This document shows positions 13,301-25,800 of a DNA stretch of 64,000 bases, piece after piece; positions within the stretch are counted from its first letter, which is position 1; each line of letters opens with the position of its first letter. The stretch covers positions 12,822,368 through 12,886,367 of the forward strand of contig NC_059481.1 of the NCBI RefSeq assembly GCF_018139145.2, given 5' to 3'. The stretch is from Gymnogyps californianus (Eukaryota > Chordata > Aves > Accipitriformes > Cathartidae). Made by a program: the position numbers and the translations under genes. The notes under the pieces were generated by a model, which was given only the letters and a program-made list of their open reading frames with translations, was not told the origin of the DNA and did not search any database.

Positions 13301-15054
13301 AACTCCCACATCTCAAGGGAGACTATTTCAGAGTGATGATGTCACTTGTTCTTACTAGAAATTCCATCTGGAAGCTGAAAAGTCTTTCCCAGTGAAACTT
13401 TCAAAAAAAGTTTCTTTTTTTCCCACTGAAAGAAACTTTAAGTGAAATTGCTAACCAGTTGTAATTGAGAATTTGATTCGAGTCTGTTTAAGTTAATTGA
13501 CAAGTTCCTGTTGTTGCAGTCCGGCTTCAGACCAGGCCTTTGACGCTTCTTTTTTAAAGCAAAAGCAGAAAAGAAAAACAGGTAAGTTTTTAGTCTGATG
13601 ACAGAATAGTGACATAATTGTGATCAATAGTTAATTAGAGTATACATATGAAGAAAAATATAAACGAATTTGCAACAATCTTGTCATTAAAAATGTCAAT
13701 TTTAAGGATGACAGATCATCTCAAAAGTCCATTTTTTGCCTTGGTCTGTTTCTGAAAAGCATTAGTGGGACTACCTGAATTTCATTTAATCTTGAAGGTT
13801 TGGAGGTTTATGGAAATACTGCATTCAAACACTTTCTGAGTGGTTCCTTCATTGGTTTCTTTCCATAGATGTGCCTGCCCTTCCTGAAAAGACCTTTATA
13901 GATAAAAGAAAAAAATATATAAATCCTACCATACCATATAAAAGTGTTTTTTCATCAAAAAATTTAAAAAACAATATACTTCAAGTTATTATTACTCTTA
14001 CAGACTGTTGGGGGAGATGCAGACAGACACATACACAAAAACTAGCTCTCAGAATTTTATTTCCTAAGGAACAAAAGCTAGAAGTAGTGAATAATCTGCA
14101 TGATTTCTGGAGAATAAAATACATATTTATTAAATACAGATTTATTAAATACAGGAGAAAGTATGTCCCTGAGAAAGACCACCCTGCAGTGATTTTAGTT
14201 TTTTTTCCCTTGGAAACAGAACTCGCTGAACTGCGCTGTGCGTACTTCTGCCTGAAAGCAGTTATTCCCCGGTAACGCGAATACGTTGGCCACCGCTGGC
14301 CGAATTACTCCTTGCCACTTCTGCCTCCATCTTCGTCGGGTCCATCGCACCAAAGCAGCCAGGGAGCCCGCCTCTGCAGAGGCCGGAACGCGCCCGGCGC
14401 CCGTTCCTTCCGCGCTTCCCCTCCTCCCTGACGCACGGCCCCGCAGCCGTCACTCCCGCGCAGACTCCCCTCTCCCTTAGGTCCTGCACGGCAGGTGGGC
14501 TTACGGGAGCGCGCCTGCGGTGGCACCGGGAGCCCTGAGGGCGACAGGAGGCCGGGTTTAACTTTGCCTCCGCGGGCGACTTCCGCGCTGGACGCCGCTG
14601 CCCCGACCCCCCATCGCCTCCCGCTGCACGCCCCGTACGTCCGTAGGTGTAACATACGCGCCTGCCTGTCTTTCTGGGCCCCGCCCCCGGCACCAGCCGC
14701 TGCTCCCGGGACCACGCGGCCTGTCGCACCGTCCCGGGGCAGTTCGGGGCCCGCCCAGGGCCCGCCGAGGGAAGGGGAGCTAGCACCCCGAGGCTGCCGC
14801 CACGACACCGCCCCGCCGAGCGGCCAAGGCTCTTGGCGTCGTCATACGTCATTTCCGCATCCGGAGCGGCGGCCCTTCTAGCCAGGTGCGCGCTGAGGGA
14901 ACTCTATGGTGGGACGGCGGGCTGTGGGGTGGGTGGCGCCGTGCCGCCCCGCTCGGTGAGGGCAGCTGGGCCCGCGCCTCCTTCCGCCGCAGTCTCGGCC
15001 TCAGCCTGGGCGGCCTCCTGCCCTGCGAGAGGGGCGTCGCGGGCAGCGGCAGCG
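9493..15054. other. Intergenic region between SLC30A4 and BLOC1S6 (head-to-head)
   Basis: The two genes point away from each other with about 5.6 kb between start codons. GC-rich ends (9493-10370 and 14260-15054) are CpG islands; the middle 10.4-14.2 kb is AT-rich and contains a G-run near 12273-12282. No exon with family features was recognised in the middle part. Confidence 0.65.
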
Positions 15055-15320
15055 ATGAGCGTCGCGGAGCGGCCTGAGGAGAAGGAGGCGGCGGCGGCCG
15101 CGGCCGGTCCTGGGCGCTCGCTCGGTACGTGAGGGGCGGCCGGGCTGTGCGGAAGGCGGGTGCAGGGAGGTGCGAGGAGGGGGCTGGGGCCGCAGGCGGC
15201 TGCCCCCGGCCTCGGTCAGAGCTCCGGGCCCGCGGGGAGCGGAGCAGGCCACCGTGAGACTGGGCTTTGGCTCCGCCGCCTGCCCCCCAGGGGGGCGGTC
15301 CGAGGTCTCGCGGCTGGGTT
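14260..15320 (+). promoter_or_regulatory. CpG island, BLOC1S6 promoter
   Basis: CpG-rich block spanning the BLOC1S6 first exon (ATG at 15055). About 200 bases upstream, at 14836-14866, sits a cluster with a CRE half-site (TACGTCA) directly followed by ETS-like sites (ATTTCCGC, ATCCGG), a common arrangement in housekeeping promoters. No TATA box. The start of transcription is inferred between about 14870 and 15050. Confidence 0.75.
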
Positions 15321-18300
15321 CACTCGGAAACGACATGCATGCCGCTGTCGTCGTTTTCTCCCATGCGGTGTGGCGAGTAAAGTCTTTTATCTTCCAAGAG
15401 CTCTGCACACAATAAGTAATCATAGCTTACCCATACGAAACTTACAGTAACTGTTAACTCTTGCAAACTTTTGGAGTTCAGCGAGGGTGTTTTAATGAGG
15501 TCTTCATATGTTTTGAGTGACAGGCTAAGGCCTTTCTTTGGCAGGCCTAGGTTTATTCTCTAACTTTGAAAGCAAAGGGTGGGGGGGGTGTTAATGTTTA
15601 GGTATTCTCGATGCATAGCCAGAACAACTGATATTGCCTCTTTTTTTCCTCAGTAGACTGGAGTACTTGGAAATTTTTTTATAAGATGTCTTTGGAATAC
15701 TCTGTTTCCCTCTTTCAATTCTGCTCATGTTCAGATGAAACTGTTCACCAGGAAGCTCATGGTATAGGACTGGGAATAAGGGAGGGATAAAGAGGGGGAG
15801 GAAAAACGAATCACAGTTTAGTTGATTAAGTGCAAAGAATTATAACTTCATTGTTGAAGTGCTTTTAATTTTTAAACAGGAAAATAGAGTTGCTCTAAGT
15901 GAAACGTGAAGTGCATGCTGACTTGTCGCATTCAACCTTGCTATTCTTTGGTGTAGGTCCTAGTGATGTATCTCCAGATGAAGGAGTAGTAGAAGATCTG
16001 CCTTTAATAGATGAGAAAGCTGTGGAGCAGCTAACTGAAGGATTGATTTCTTATTATCTGCCTGATCTTCAGCGATCAAAATCAGCACTACAGGAACTTA
16101 CGTAAGCAAATTTTTAAAACCACCTTCTTCTATGCACATACTTTGCTTGCCACTTTTTTTCAATATAATGTTCTAGCTACCCTTAACTGGAATATAGTTA
16201 TTGTAGCATTTCTGTGTTCTGACTACAGCATCCTGAACAGTTAAGTGTTTTGCAGGAGTACTGGGGGGGGTGTAAGTTGCAATGTAGCATATCAGAACTT
16301 TGACTGAAGAATGTATGATGCTAAAATCCCCTAAGCCAGGCATAGCAGAAGACATGTCAGTTTCTTAAATACTTGTTCACTTCTGTAGTGGAAAGTCTGC
16401 TGAAAGCTGGATTTATTTTGCTGGCAGACATGCAGTTCATATTCAGGGCAGCTTGTAGTGCGGTATATTGTTTGTTGTCCAGTCTCTAAACTGTGTTGCA
16501 AAAGATACACTTGGAAAATATAATTAAGGAGCTAAACAGATAAGAATTTTTTGTACATTGGCACCTCACTGATAACTGAGAACAGTTTATTTCAAACACA
16601 GGCTGGATCTGCCATGGATGCAGAGATACTGGAAAGGGCCTTACACAGGTCTGTCTCAGGTTTTGCAGGGTACATTGGTTTGGGTTTCAAGATGCATGAT
16701 GTGGTCGTGCTGCTGCCAAGGACGGCCTGTGTCTGGAAAGACTTTAGCTGATTTGTGTGGGATGGAGGATCCTTAATAAGCACCAAGGATCCACGCAAGT
16801 TCTATACGGAAATAACTTAGTCCTGCAGCATGATGCAGAGGCATCTGAGTGGAAAGTCAAGAGCTAATTGTTTTTCCCTTCATTCAACCTGGGGTGTTTA
16901 CTCACTGCAACCTGCAAAGGGCCTGTTCAGGGTTTTTGGATATTCGTCCTGCATATCCGTGCTGTATGATGCCAGCTGAATTTGTGTGTACTTGGCTGGG
17001 ATTTTTCTAAAACCATTTACTCGTGTCTTTATTGAAATCACCTAGCAATGCATAAGAGGAATCTGATATAGGGGAGCATGTATTTATATTGTTATGATAA
17101 AAACTAGTAGTTATTTAAAGGGCTGGTTGAAAAGCATGTGTGCTGCTTTACTTTGGTTTTATGCATCTTTTTTTGTTTCAGACAGAACCAAGTGGTATTA
17201 CTAGAAACATTAGAACAAGAAATTTCAAAATTCAAAGAGTGCAACTCCATTCTTGATATTGATGCTTTGGTAAGTACTATTAATGCTTTCTTAAATCTCT
17301 ATTAGTGTAGATTTTCTTTCTGAAACATTAGTAGCAACTTGCATATTTTCCTTGTTCTTAATGACCTACAGGAAGAGAACCAACCAGTTCAGATATTCAG
17401 GACAAATTGTTGCTGGAGAGGGTGCGGAACCAGCATATTTCCCTTAAATAGGAAGGGCACTGGGAAGAAAGAGCAGGCTCAGTCAGCCAGTGGTAGTAAG
17501 TCTGGTTGTTCAAAACCGGTAGCCGAAGCAAATGTATGCGATTTTTTGGTAGGACTGAGGCTCCAACATGAGCTCTGTGCACCCCTCCAGACTAGCAGGA
17601 AGGGTGCATGAAACTCTGATACATGGTGCATAAACTGGTAATATTTTTATTCTGCTTAATGAATCTTAATTCAGTAGATTACTGGGTGTACCTGTTGAGA
17701 TATGGTAGTTTTCTATATTAATACATGTAATATGTAAACTTTATATATAAACTTGAATATGTTTAATCCTTTATCAAACTGGTCTGGTAATCACTATGTT
17801 TTTGATTGCTGTTTTGCTGCATAGCTTCATAAAACAAGTATTCCAACCTGACAGTCACTGCTTTAACGGTTATGGTTTTTAAGTTTTCAGAAGCTAAACA
17901 CTATCACAACAAGTTAGTGAATATTAGAAATGAAATGATGATGCTCCATGAGAAGACATCAAAGTTAAAAGTGAGTGGGATAAATATTTTTACTTTCCAA
18001 CATAGATATTTAATTATCTATTATTGATTTCGAACTTTTATTTTGGATGCGTGCTGAAAGTTCTGATTAAAATAGAATCTTCAATCCTTATCTTAAATGG
18101 ATGTTTTCAGTAGTGCCAAGCCAGGTATGTTTTTAAACTTTCACTTACTCCTACCTATTGTCGTGGTTTAACCCAAGCCGGCAACTAAGCACCACGCAGC
18201 CACTTCCCCTTTCCCCCTCCCAGTGGGATGGGGAGGAGGAAAAAAAAAAGGTGAAACTCATGGGTTGAGATAAGAACAGTTTAATGACTAAAGTAAAACA

Positions 18301-19416
18301 AAATATACTACTAACTAATAATAATAATATAATTAATAATTGTAATGAAAAGAAATATAACAAAAAAGAGAGGAAAAAACCCCAAGAAAAGACAAGTGAT
18401 GCACAATGCAGTTGCTCACCACCCGCTGACCAATGCCCGAGCAGCGATCTGCCCCTCCCAGCCAACTCCCCCCTGTTTATATACTGGGCATGACATTCCA
18501 TGGTATGGAATACCCCTTCAGCTAGTTCAGGTCAGCTGCCCTGGCTGTGCTCTCTCCCAGCTTCTTGCACACCTGCTTGCTGGCAGAGCATGGGAAGCTG
18601 AAAAGTCCTTGGCTTAAGATAAGCGCTACTTAGCAACAACTAAAACATCAGCGTGTTATCAACATTATTCTCACATTAAATCCAAAACACAGCACTGCTC
18701 AAGCAACTTATGCATCTGAACTACTAGGAAATCTCAGTGTCATCATCATGTCTAGGTGGTATAAGAATCGTGCTTTGTTCTGTTGCTTAATCCACTCCAT
18801 TCCAACTAGTTCTCTTTGTTGTTTCAGTTTCTGTGCCTTTTTAATGAAAACTAGATTGTCATAAATGTAAGAATTTCTCCTTCTATTTAATGTAATATTA
18901 ACAGTGGCGTAAGTTCACTGACTTTGTGCTATAGGCAGTCTCTGGTTACATTCTGGCAAGATTAGTCCTTCAGTATGTTCAACAAAAAGATTTTCTCTTT
19001 GAGGCAATAAATTGCATAGTACGCACCTTGTCTGGTATATACGAAGGATGACTTTTAGTCAGACTGAAGGGAATCCAGTTTGTGTTTTCCCTGTGTAGAT
19101 CACAAACTTGCCATTTGTGAACGGTAAGATGGAAGTGGGAGGGAGGAAGGAAAAATGAACAGTGTATTCAACATTCAGTCACAAGCAGGGTGGATTGGAG
19201 AAGATAATGTTAAGAGAATGGGAGGGATCTTGTTTGTAGCCCCAACTTACATACAGTTATAAAACTTACAATTATTTTCTTGTCTTTTCTGTTTAGAAAA
19301 GAGCACTTAAGCTGCAACAAAAGAGGCAGAAGGAAGAACTAGAACGAGAACAGCAACGTGAGAAGGAACTTGAAAGAGAGAAGCAGTTAACAGCAAAACC
19401 TGCTAGGAGGACATGA
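15055..19416 (+). CDS. BLOC1S6: BLOC-1 subunit 6 (pallidin), complete
   Basis: Subunit of BLOC-1, the cytosolic complex that sorts cargo from endosomes to lysosome-related organelles such as melanosomes and platelet dense granules; pallidin also binds the SNARE syntaxin-12. Coding exons: 15055-15124, 15957-16101, 17182-17269, 17884-17970, 19297-19416; all have GT donors and AG acceptors and phases join without breaks. Product is 169 residues (mammalian protein about 172). Residues 1-24 are a variable Ala/Glu-rich leader. Residues 25-73 carry the SPDEGVVEDL and LPDLQRSKSALQEL blocks. The rest is heptad-rich coiled coil (NQVVLLETLEQEISKFKE, then MMMLHEKTSKLKKRALKLQQ) ending in a long charged helix and a basic tail. 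Start chosen because it is the only ATG in frame ahead of the exon 1 donor in the CpG island. An ERV LTR lies in intron 4. Polyadenylation candidates AATAAA at 20270 and 21624. Confidence 0.97.
18159..18698. mobile_element. Endogenous retrovirus LTR, 3'-truncated copy (BLOC1S6 intron 4)
   Basis: Begins with the TG end of the LTR (TGTCGTGGTTTAACCCAAGC) and follows the second copy at 22283-22865 closely: a 'gggttgagataagaacagtt' block, an (AAT)n-like tract, a 'tttatatactgggcatga' block and 'tccaaaacacagcactg'. Similarity stops there, so about 60 terminal bases present in the other copy are missing or replaced. No gag, pol or env frames flank it, so it is a solo LTR. Orientation relative to the parent virus was not determined. 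Confidence 0.8.
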
Positions 19417-22282
19417 AAGCAGAGCATGCAACAATTTCTCCGAATTAATCGTTTCTGCATTCTCTGGATTTAAGGCAGACTTTGCTTAAACCGGGCTATA
19501 GCTGTTACTAGTAACAGTCTACTCTCTGATACTATAAATTCCACAACGATGGTAATAGTGTTGGTAACATTCAAATTTTTTCATTTCAGCCATTCAAGTT
19601 GCCTTCTTTTGTAATGCTATGCAGTTTGATATTATAATGTAAGTTAATTTTTATATATATATGTGTGTATATAGGAGAAATTAGACATCATGGTTTTAAA
19701 TACCCATTCATTTTTTCATCTGTTCTTCTGGTGTTTATAATTCTGAGAGATATTTGGTGACTGGCATACATGTTTTTCAGACAAAATACAGAATACTAGT
19801 TAAAAGTTCAGTTCTTATCACCGGACTTCAGTGGCTGCCTATTTCACTGAAACTGCTTTGATTCAGGAAGTTGGGATCGCTTTCTGATGCCCTAGTTCAT
19901 AAATACTGACTTTTTGTGCAGCCTTAGTTCGGTGCATCTCTAATGAACTGAAGAAACTTCCAGTGTATTTGCCTGAAGGCTTTCTTTATTGCAGCAGGCC
20001 TATTTTTTTGTCATCAAGTAACTTAAGAACAGCTTTAAAGTAACTTCCGAGTAAGTTCCCAGCTGAATTGGGTGTGGAGGAGAAGCAGAACACTAAAGAT
20101 TCTCAAAATTGATGTGTGCACAATGCAAAGATTAATGAATTTGTGCTTCCAGAAACATTGAGTCAAACCAGGGAACTGTTGCTTCTGTAATGGTTCAACA
20201 GGAAGACTGTGTGGTCTAAGCAGATTTCTGTGGGATTAAAAGTTGTAGTTTTTTCATCTTGTGTGACAAAATAAAACATAACCAAAACTAAACAATTTCC
20301 ACTTCATGTGAAATTCAGTTACCTGTAGGAGAAACTACTGCATTTAATTTTTTTCCTTAACAAATGATTCATTTGCACTTGGGGGCTATGTAAGAAAATT
20401 TTTGTTATGCTGCCCTCACCCAAATTGATGATTATTTGTGTATACTGATGATAAATGTGGAATGGAAGTTGATATCCATTTCTCTGAATGTAATTGCTTT
20501 CTTGCAGCACCTGCTGTGAACTCCCATTCAAATGAATGTACATATTGTCTAGACTGGTAAAAGAGCTTTAAACTATTTGTTCCTACAGTCTAACAAACTA
20601 GTTATTTTATATCTGTGTTATTTTTTACGTAGTAATTTAAGTGGTGTGTTTTGAAGTAAGATGAAGGGTAAGCTATGTAAAGTTTTCCATAAAATATGTA
20701 TGGTAAGGTGCCAGAGGGGCACAGTCAATTTTACGTTTTCTTCCATTTTAGATGACTTACACAGTGTACACCTGCCTGGACTCTTCTGTATTGTAATTTT
20801 CTGAACTCCTAATTTCCTGTTCTTAATATTTGTCATCTTTTTCTGTGAAAGACGTACTCTAACGAGTAATCATCCAACATGCAAGGTAAACTGGGATAAT
20901 GTTTTGGGGCAAGGAGAACAAAGTACTTAAAGTAGTCGGAAGAGACACTGAAATGCTGTTACTGAAGCAGTAATAGATTAAAACTTTCCACAGGTATTTT
21001 TCCTTTAAATTGACTTGTGTCTATTAATTGCCAGTGGATTGTTGACCTGTGCTGTGGTTTGTATGTATTTCTAAGAGAAATGTAAAGAATTTCCACAGTC
21101 CGTTTTTGGAGCAGAATGTACATAACTAAATGTTGTTTAAATATTTTATTTTGTAATGTAATTTCAAAATTAGATTCTAGGAATTTAAACAGTTCTTATT
21201 AAAGTATAACATGAAACTAGATGCCTCAGTATCCAAATTGGGATTAAATTCCTGTGGTATTTCTTGATTTGTGTTCCCTCACCTAGAATCCAGTTTAGTG
21301 TTTCAAATTGTGGTCTCTTTCTGTGAAGAACTGTGCATTTTTTTCCAAAGAACTGTGGGGGTTTTTTTGGTTTGTTTCAAAAATCACGGCTACTTTTACT
21401 GAAAATACAGAATTCTAAGCATAGAAATTGATGCTTTTGCAATTGCATATTTCAGCATTTCTTTGGAATAACTTCTGATCAAAGGAATAAAAGCTTGCAG
21501 TGCTTGCCTGAGGAATCACATACACATATGTAAAAATGTAATTGATAAGTTTTCCCATAAAATTGTAGTAAAATCTGGTTTTTGTATGAATAAGGAACTA
21601 ATTTTACTAAATGACCTTTCTGTAATAAAGGGGAAAAAATGAATTAACGTATGTAGGGGGAAGTTTGGTCAGTTTACATAACTTTAATTAATGAGCTTTT
21701 AAATTATTTCAGTCAAAACTACAATTCATTATCTCCATAGGATGTTGTTCTTCCGAATACTCCTCTTGTGTCTTAATGCATAAAAAGTAAATGCCTCATT
21801 CAATTAATTTAACGATACTGGCATCTAAAATTGTATGCTTGCATTAATATGCACAGCTAGAGTGAGTAATTCTATTACTGTATACATTTAGTCTTGCTTG
21901 ATTTTATAAAAAATTACTTATCAAGTAGGTAAGTGTGGTAGTGTTAGACATTTTCTTACTGACTCTTTATTCCATCCACATGAGGAGGCACAGTGAGCTG
22001 CATTTTTTAGAAACATAAAATGACAGCTTTAAAACAGTCTTTTTTTCCCCTGCTGCTTCATATTCGGTGTACTCACTTGTTTTTGAACTATCAAGTCATA
22101 GCAGCAGAAGACACTTAACTGTGCAGTAACTCTTTGAATTTTTATTTTGTAAGACTCTACAAATTTAGGAATTACCGTTGCTAACTGGGGAATCTTGGTT
22201 TCCCGTGCTTTTATCTTTGCTGCTGTTAACCTGGATGCTTAATTTGGGTTCCCCCACCTATAGCCGTACAGCTTTATGCGAG

Positions 22283-22865
22283 TGTCGTGATTTAAGCCCA
22301 GTCAGCAGCTAAGCACCGTGCAGCCGCTCCCTCACCCCCCCGCTCCCAGTGGGATGGGGAGGAGAATTGGGAAAGAAGGTAAAACTCATGGGTTGAGATA
22401 AGAACAGTTTAATAACCAAAGTAAAATATAATACTAACAATAATAATAATGAAATATAGTAGTAATGAAAAGGAATATTAAAAAAAAGGGGGGGGGAGTG
22501 ATGCATGATGCACAATGCAATTGCTCCCTACCCGCTGACCAATGCCAGAGCCGTGATCCGCCCCTCCTGGCCAACTCTTCCCCCCCCCCCGGCCCCGGTT
22601 TATATACTGGGCATGATGTTCTATGGTATGGAATGTCCCTTTGGCTAGTTTGGGTCAGCTGTCCTGGCTGTGCTCCCTCCCAGCTTCTTGCACACCTGCT
22701 TGCTGGCAGAGCATGGGAAACTGAAAAGTCCTTAAGATAAGTGCTCCTTAGCAACAACTAAAACATCAGCGTGTTATCAACATTATTCTCACACTAAATC
22801 CAAAACACAGCACTGTACCAGCTACTGAGAAGAGAGTTAACTCTGTCCTAGCTGAAACCAGGACA
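22283..22865. mobile_element. Endogenous retrovirus solo LTR, full length
   Basis: 583-base LTR with TG...CA ends (starts TGTCGTGATTTAAGC, ends AAACCAGGACA). It is flanked by a 5-base duplication with one change, gcgag at 22278-22282 and gtgag at 22866-22870, the change being a CpG-to-TpG step. This supports a genuine integration of a 5-base-duplicating ERV, then loss of the internal region by LTR recombination. Internal features: oligo-A/oligo-G tract near 22480-22497, a C-run near 22580 and a 'tttatatactgggcatga' block near 22609. No viral coding sequence remains. Confidence 0.85.
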
Positions 22866-25800
22866 GTGAGACAATTTTTAATCTAGTGAAATCTGGCTTT
22901 TTCACTAATAGTAGTAGCTTTGCCATGTTCATAAGACAAATATTTGTTTCCTTTTGGAAAATAGCTACAGAATATTTTATCTGGTTTCATTCTGTGTGCT
23001 GTGACCTAAGTGACAATAGCATAAATAATCATGTAAAGGTTGTTTCTGTAGCTGTTCTGTTGGGATTCTAGCAGCTGAGAGAGTTCTCTGGCTGATTCTG
23101 AATTACGCGTCAATAGACACTTTCTGCCACCTACTGCTTGCTTTGCAACGCTGCTGGCTGTTCTTTATTTTAATTCTGAGCTTGGGGCTTTAATGCCTCA
23201 CCTTGCAGGGGTCAAATTTTTTTAAGCCTCATTAAATCTAATTGGTTATTTGATCTTTGTTGGATTAGTTGTGTGAATATAACTAAATTACTGCTAAAAA
23301 CTTTGCAGGACTTGGAGTTAGTGATGTAAATCTGTAAGAATACAAATTATAGCAGCATAAATGTTAATACGGCTATTCATGCTAGGCAAAACAGACAGTA
23401 TGCACTAAGTTTCTTAGTAAGGCAGTATGTCAAGGTAGCAAAGATTATTTGATTTATTTATGTATTAATTTATTTATTTTTAAATCAAAGTGTAAGCTTA
23501 AGTTGAAGTAAACAGTTGGTTTTTGCACAAATATCATTGCTTTCCAGTAATTTGAAATACACTTGTACTTACTTTACTTTTCTCAGTCCTTGGCAAAGTG
23601 ATTTGTAGAAAAACAGGCACCGAAACTGACAGTCACATCCCCACCACCACCATTGTATGTCTCTTCAAACCAGTCCTTTGTGATACCAGCACGGCCAAGA
23701 GCTCTTATGATGTGATGGATTTAGTTTTCTCAAATATTCTCTATGTAGGTGACCGAACTACAACTGATGGGAAGAACAGCTCTATCATTGGTACCTGACA
23801 GTGTCACAACAGTGCTGGCGTGGCGAATTTTAACTGTTTTCCTCCAGGCAGTAACTGTTGGCAACCACGGATCTGGGAGGTTGTGACTAACTCAAGTCCA
23901 TAATCTAAGTGTTGTTCATGAAGTGTTGTGCAGCTTTAAAGCACAGATGTTGGCCATACCTCAGTATTTCCTTCTTGGTTTTGCTCCTATCTATCCGTTT
24001 ATCTCCATGATGTCAAGCCATGGGGTTTAAGAAAGGAAATAGAACACCCTGCTTGGCAATCAGAAAAGTTGCAACAAATGCATTCAGCTTTTACAAACTT
24101 GCTACTTAATGAAGCAAATAATTTAACGCTTGATAAAGAATAATTTCAAAATTTGTGCACGTGCAAAGGCAATAGTGTCTAAAGCAGTAATTTACAGAAG
24201 TAATTAATTTTGCACTGTCATTCATACTGAGGTGTAAGACAAAAGATAAGGCTGATCTATGTTGTTTCATGTGTTGCAATGAAAATACATCCCAGCACTG
24301 CTGTGAAAGCAAGACCATCTGTACATGTACATGTACTGGTCAGCAAAACACTACATCTGTAAATTAGCGATATAGTTTATTGCTTTGATGAGCAAGACTT
24401 TTCTTCTGTGCCCTGGGAGTCATGTAAAGAGTAGTATCCTCCTGTGTAAATACAGCCTGCCAGAGTAATAATGGAACAGTTAATATGAATTCTTTGCCAC
24501 CCCACTACCTGAAACCACTGTTTCACCCCTTCAGTGCTCAACTGAAGTTGCTAGTTTTCCAGTCTTTAAAATTGGGTAGAAGTCATATTGGTAAACTATG
24601 TATGAGAATGTATTTCTTACTTTGTTTTGCTTATGCTGCCACTTTTTTTTGCTTTTACTACTGCTTCTTTTTTGTTAGCCTTACAGATGCTATGATTTAG
24701 AGGTATGCCAGAAGAAGAAGGTCTCCAAGAAAAAAATATCAAAGGTGATGTGAGGAAATGGCTGCTTTTCTTCTACATCACCCAATGTTACTAGAATTCA
24801 TTTGAGATTGTGCTCACTATCAGGTAGGCATTTTCCATGGAAGAAAATCCCCATCCTGGAGAACTCGCAGTCTAAGCCTAGACAGACATGTAGGTGTCCT
24901 GTGGAGGGGTCAGTATAATTAACAGGCCAGGAGGTGCATGCTCCGGGCTTCCCAGGAACGTTGCCTGGTGAGCAGGGAGTGTTACCCATCGCTCCGGCAG
25001 CCACCCTGGGGTGCCAGTGGCCCTGAGGATGTGTGCAGCAGCTTTGAAAAATGAGCCTTTGCCTCTACATGGGAATGCCCTGTTGTCAGAGGTCATTTAT
25101 TTATTATTAATTATTGATCTAGTAAGTGTTTTGGGTTTTTTATTCAAATTATTTTGCTATTTTTCTGTCTATAGAAAAGGACCACTAGATTAAGGTTTAG
25201 GGTTGCTGCTTACAGGTAACCTTAAAAAGTTCAGATATCGAAGTATCAGTGGTCACTAGGTTACAGCTACTGTAGCAGACGTGATTTTGGTTTAGGTTAG
25301 CCTGAAGTGAGTGACCTGTGCTAAGTGGATCTAGGTGGGACTTCTAGGCTGATGCCAGCTGAATATGCAGCTGGGTTTAGAGCAGGGTTTGGCAGGGGTC
25401 CAGATTTAGGATTGGAGTTAAACTTTGTTTCAAAATGTGCAGAAGCACATGTATTAGGGTTATGTTTTCACATGCACTCAGAAGTGAGAAAAGGGAAGGC
25501 ATTAGACTAAAATTGTGAGGGAGGGTTTGTTTATGTGACAGTGCTTTTGTGTAGAATAATGTTGTGCAGATCTTCCGTGGAACTAGTATTAGATGTGCCA
25601 AGTCTTACGCAAGCAACAGGAAAAAAATGGTTTGTTTTGGAGGCCTTTTGACTTTGGGCTTTCTTACTTTTATTATGTTTACACATTTTAGCTCGGTGTA
25701 GCTGGTTCTACGTAGCTGTGGAAAACATTACAGAAACCTCACATACATGTATGGAACCAAATACCGAGAAGTTCCTCTGAAAGGGTAACTTGTATCCTGT

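Noticed and set aside
18151..18617. Open frames within the LTR on both strands
   Set aside because: They translate LTR sequence, not viral or host genes; no gag, pol or env features.
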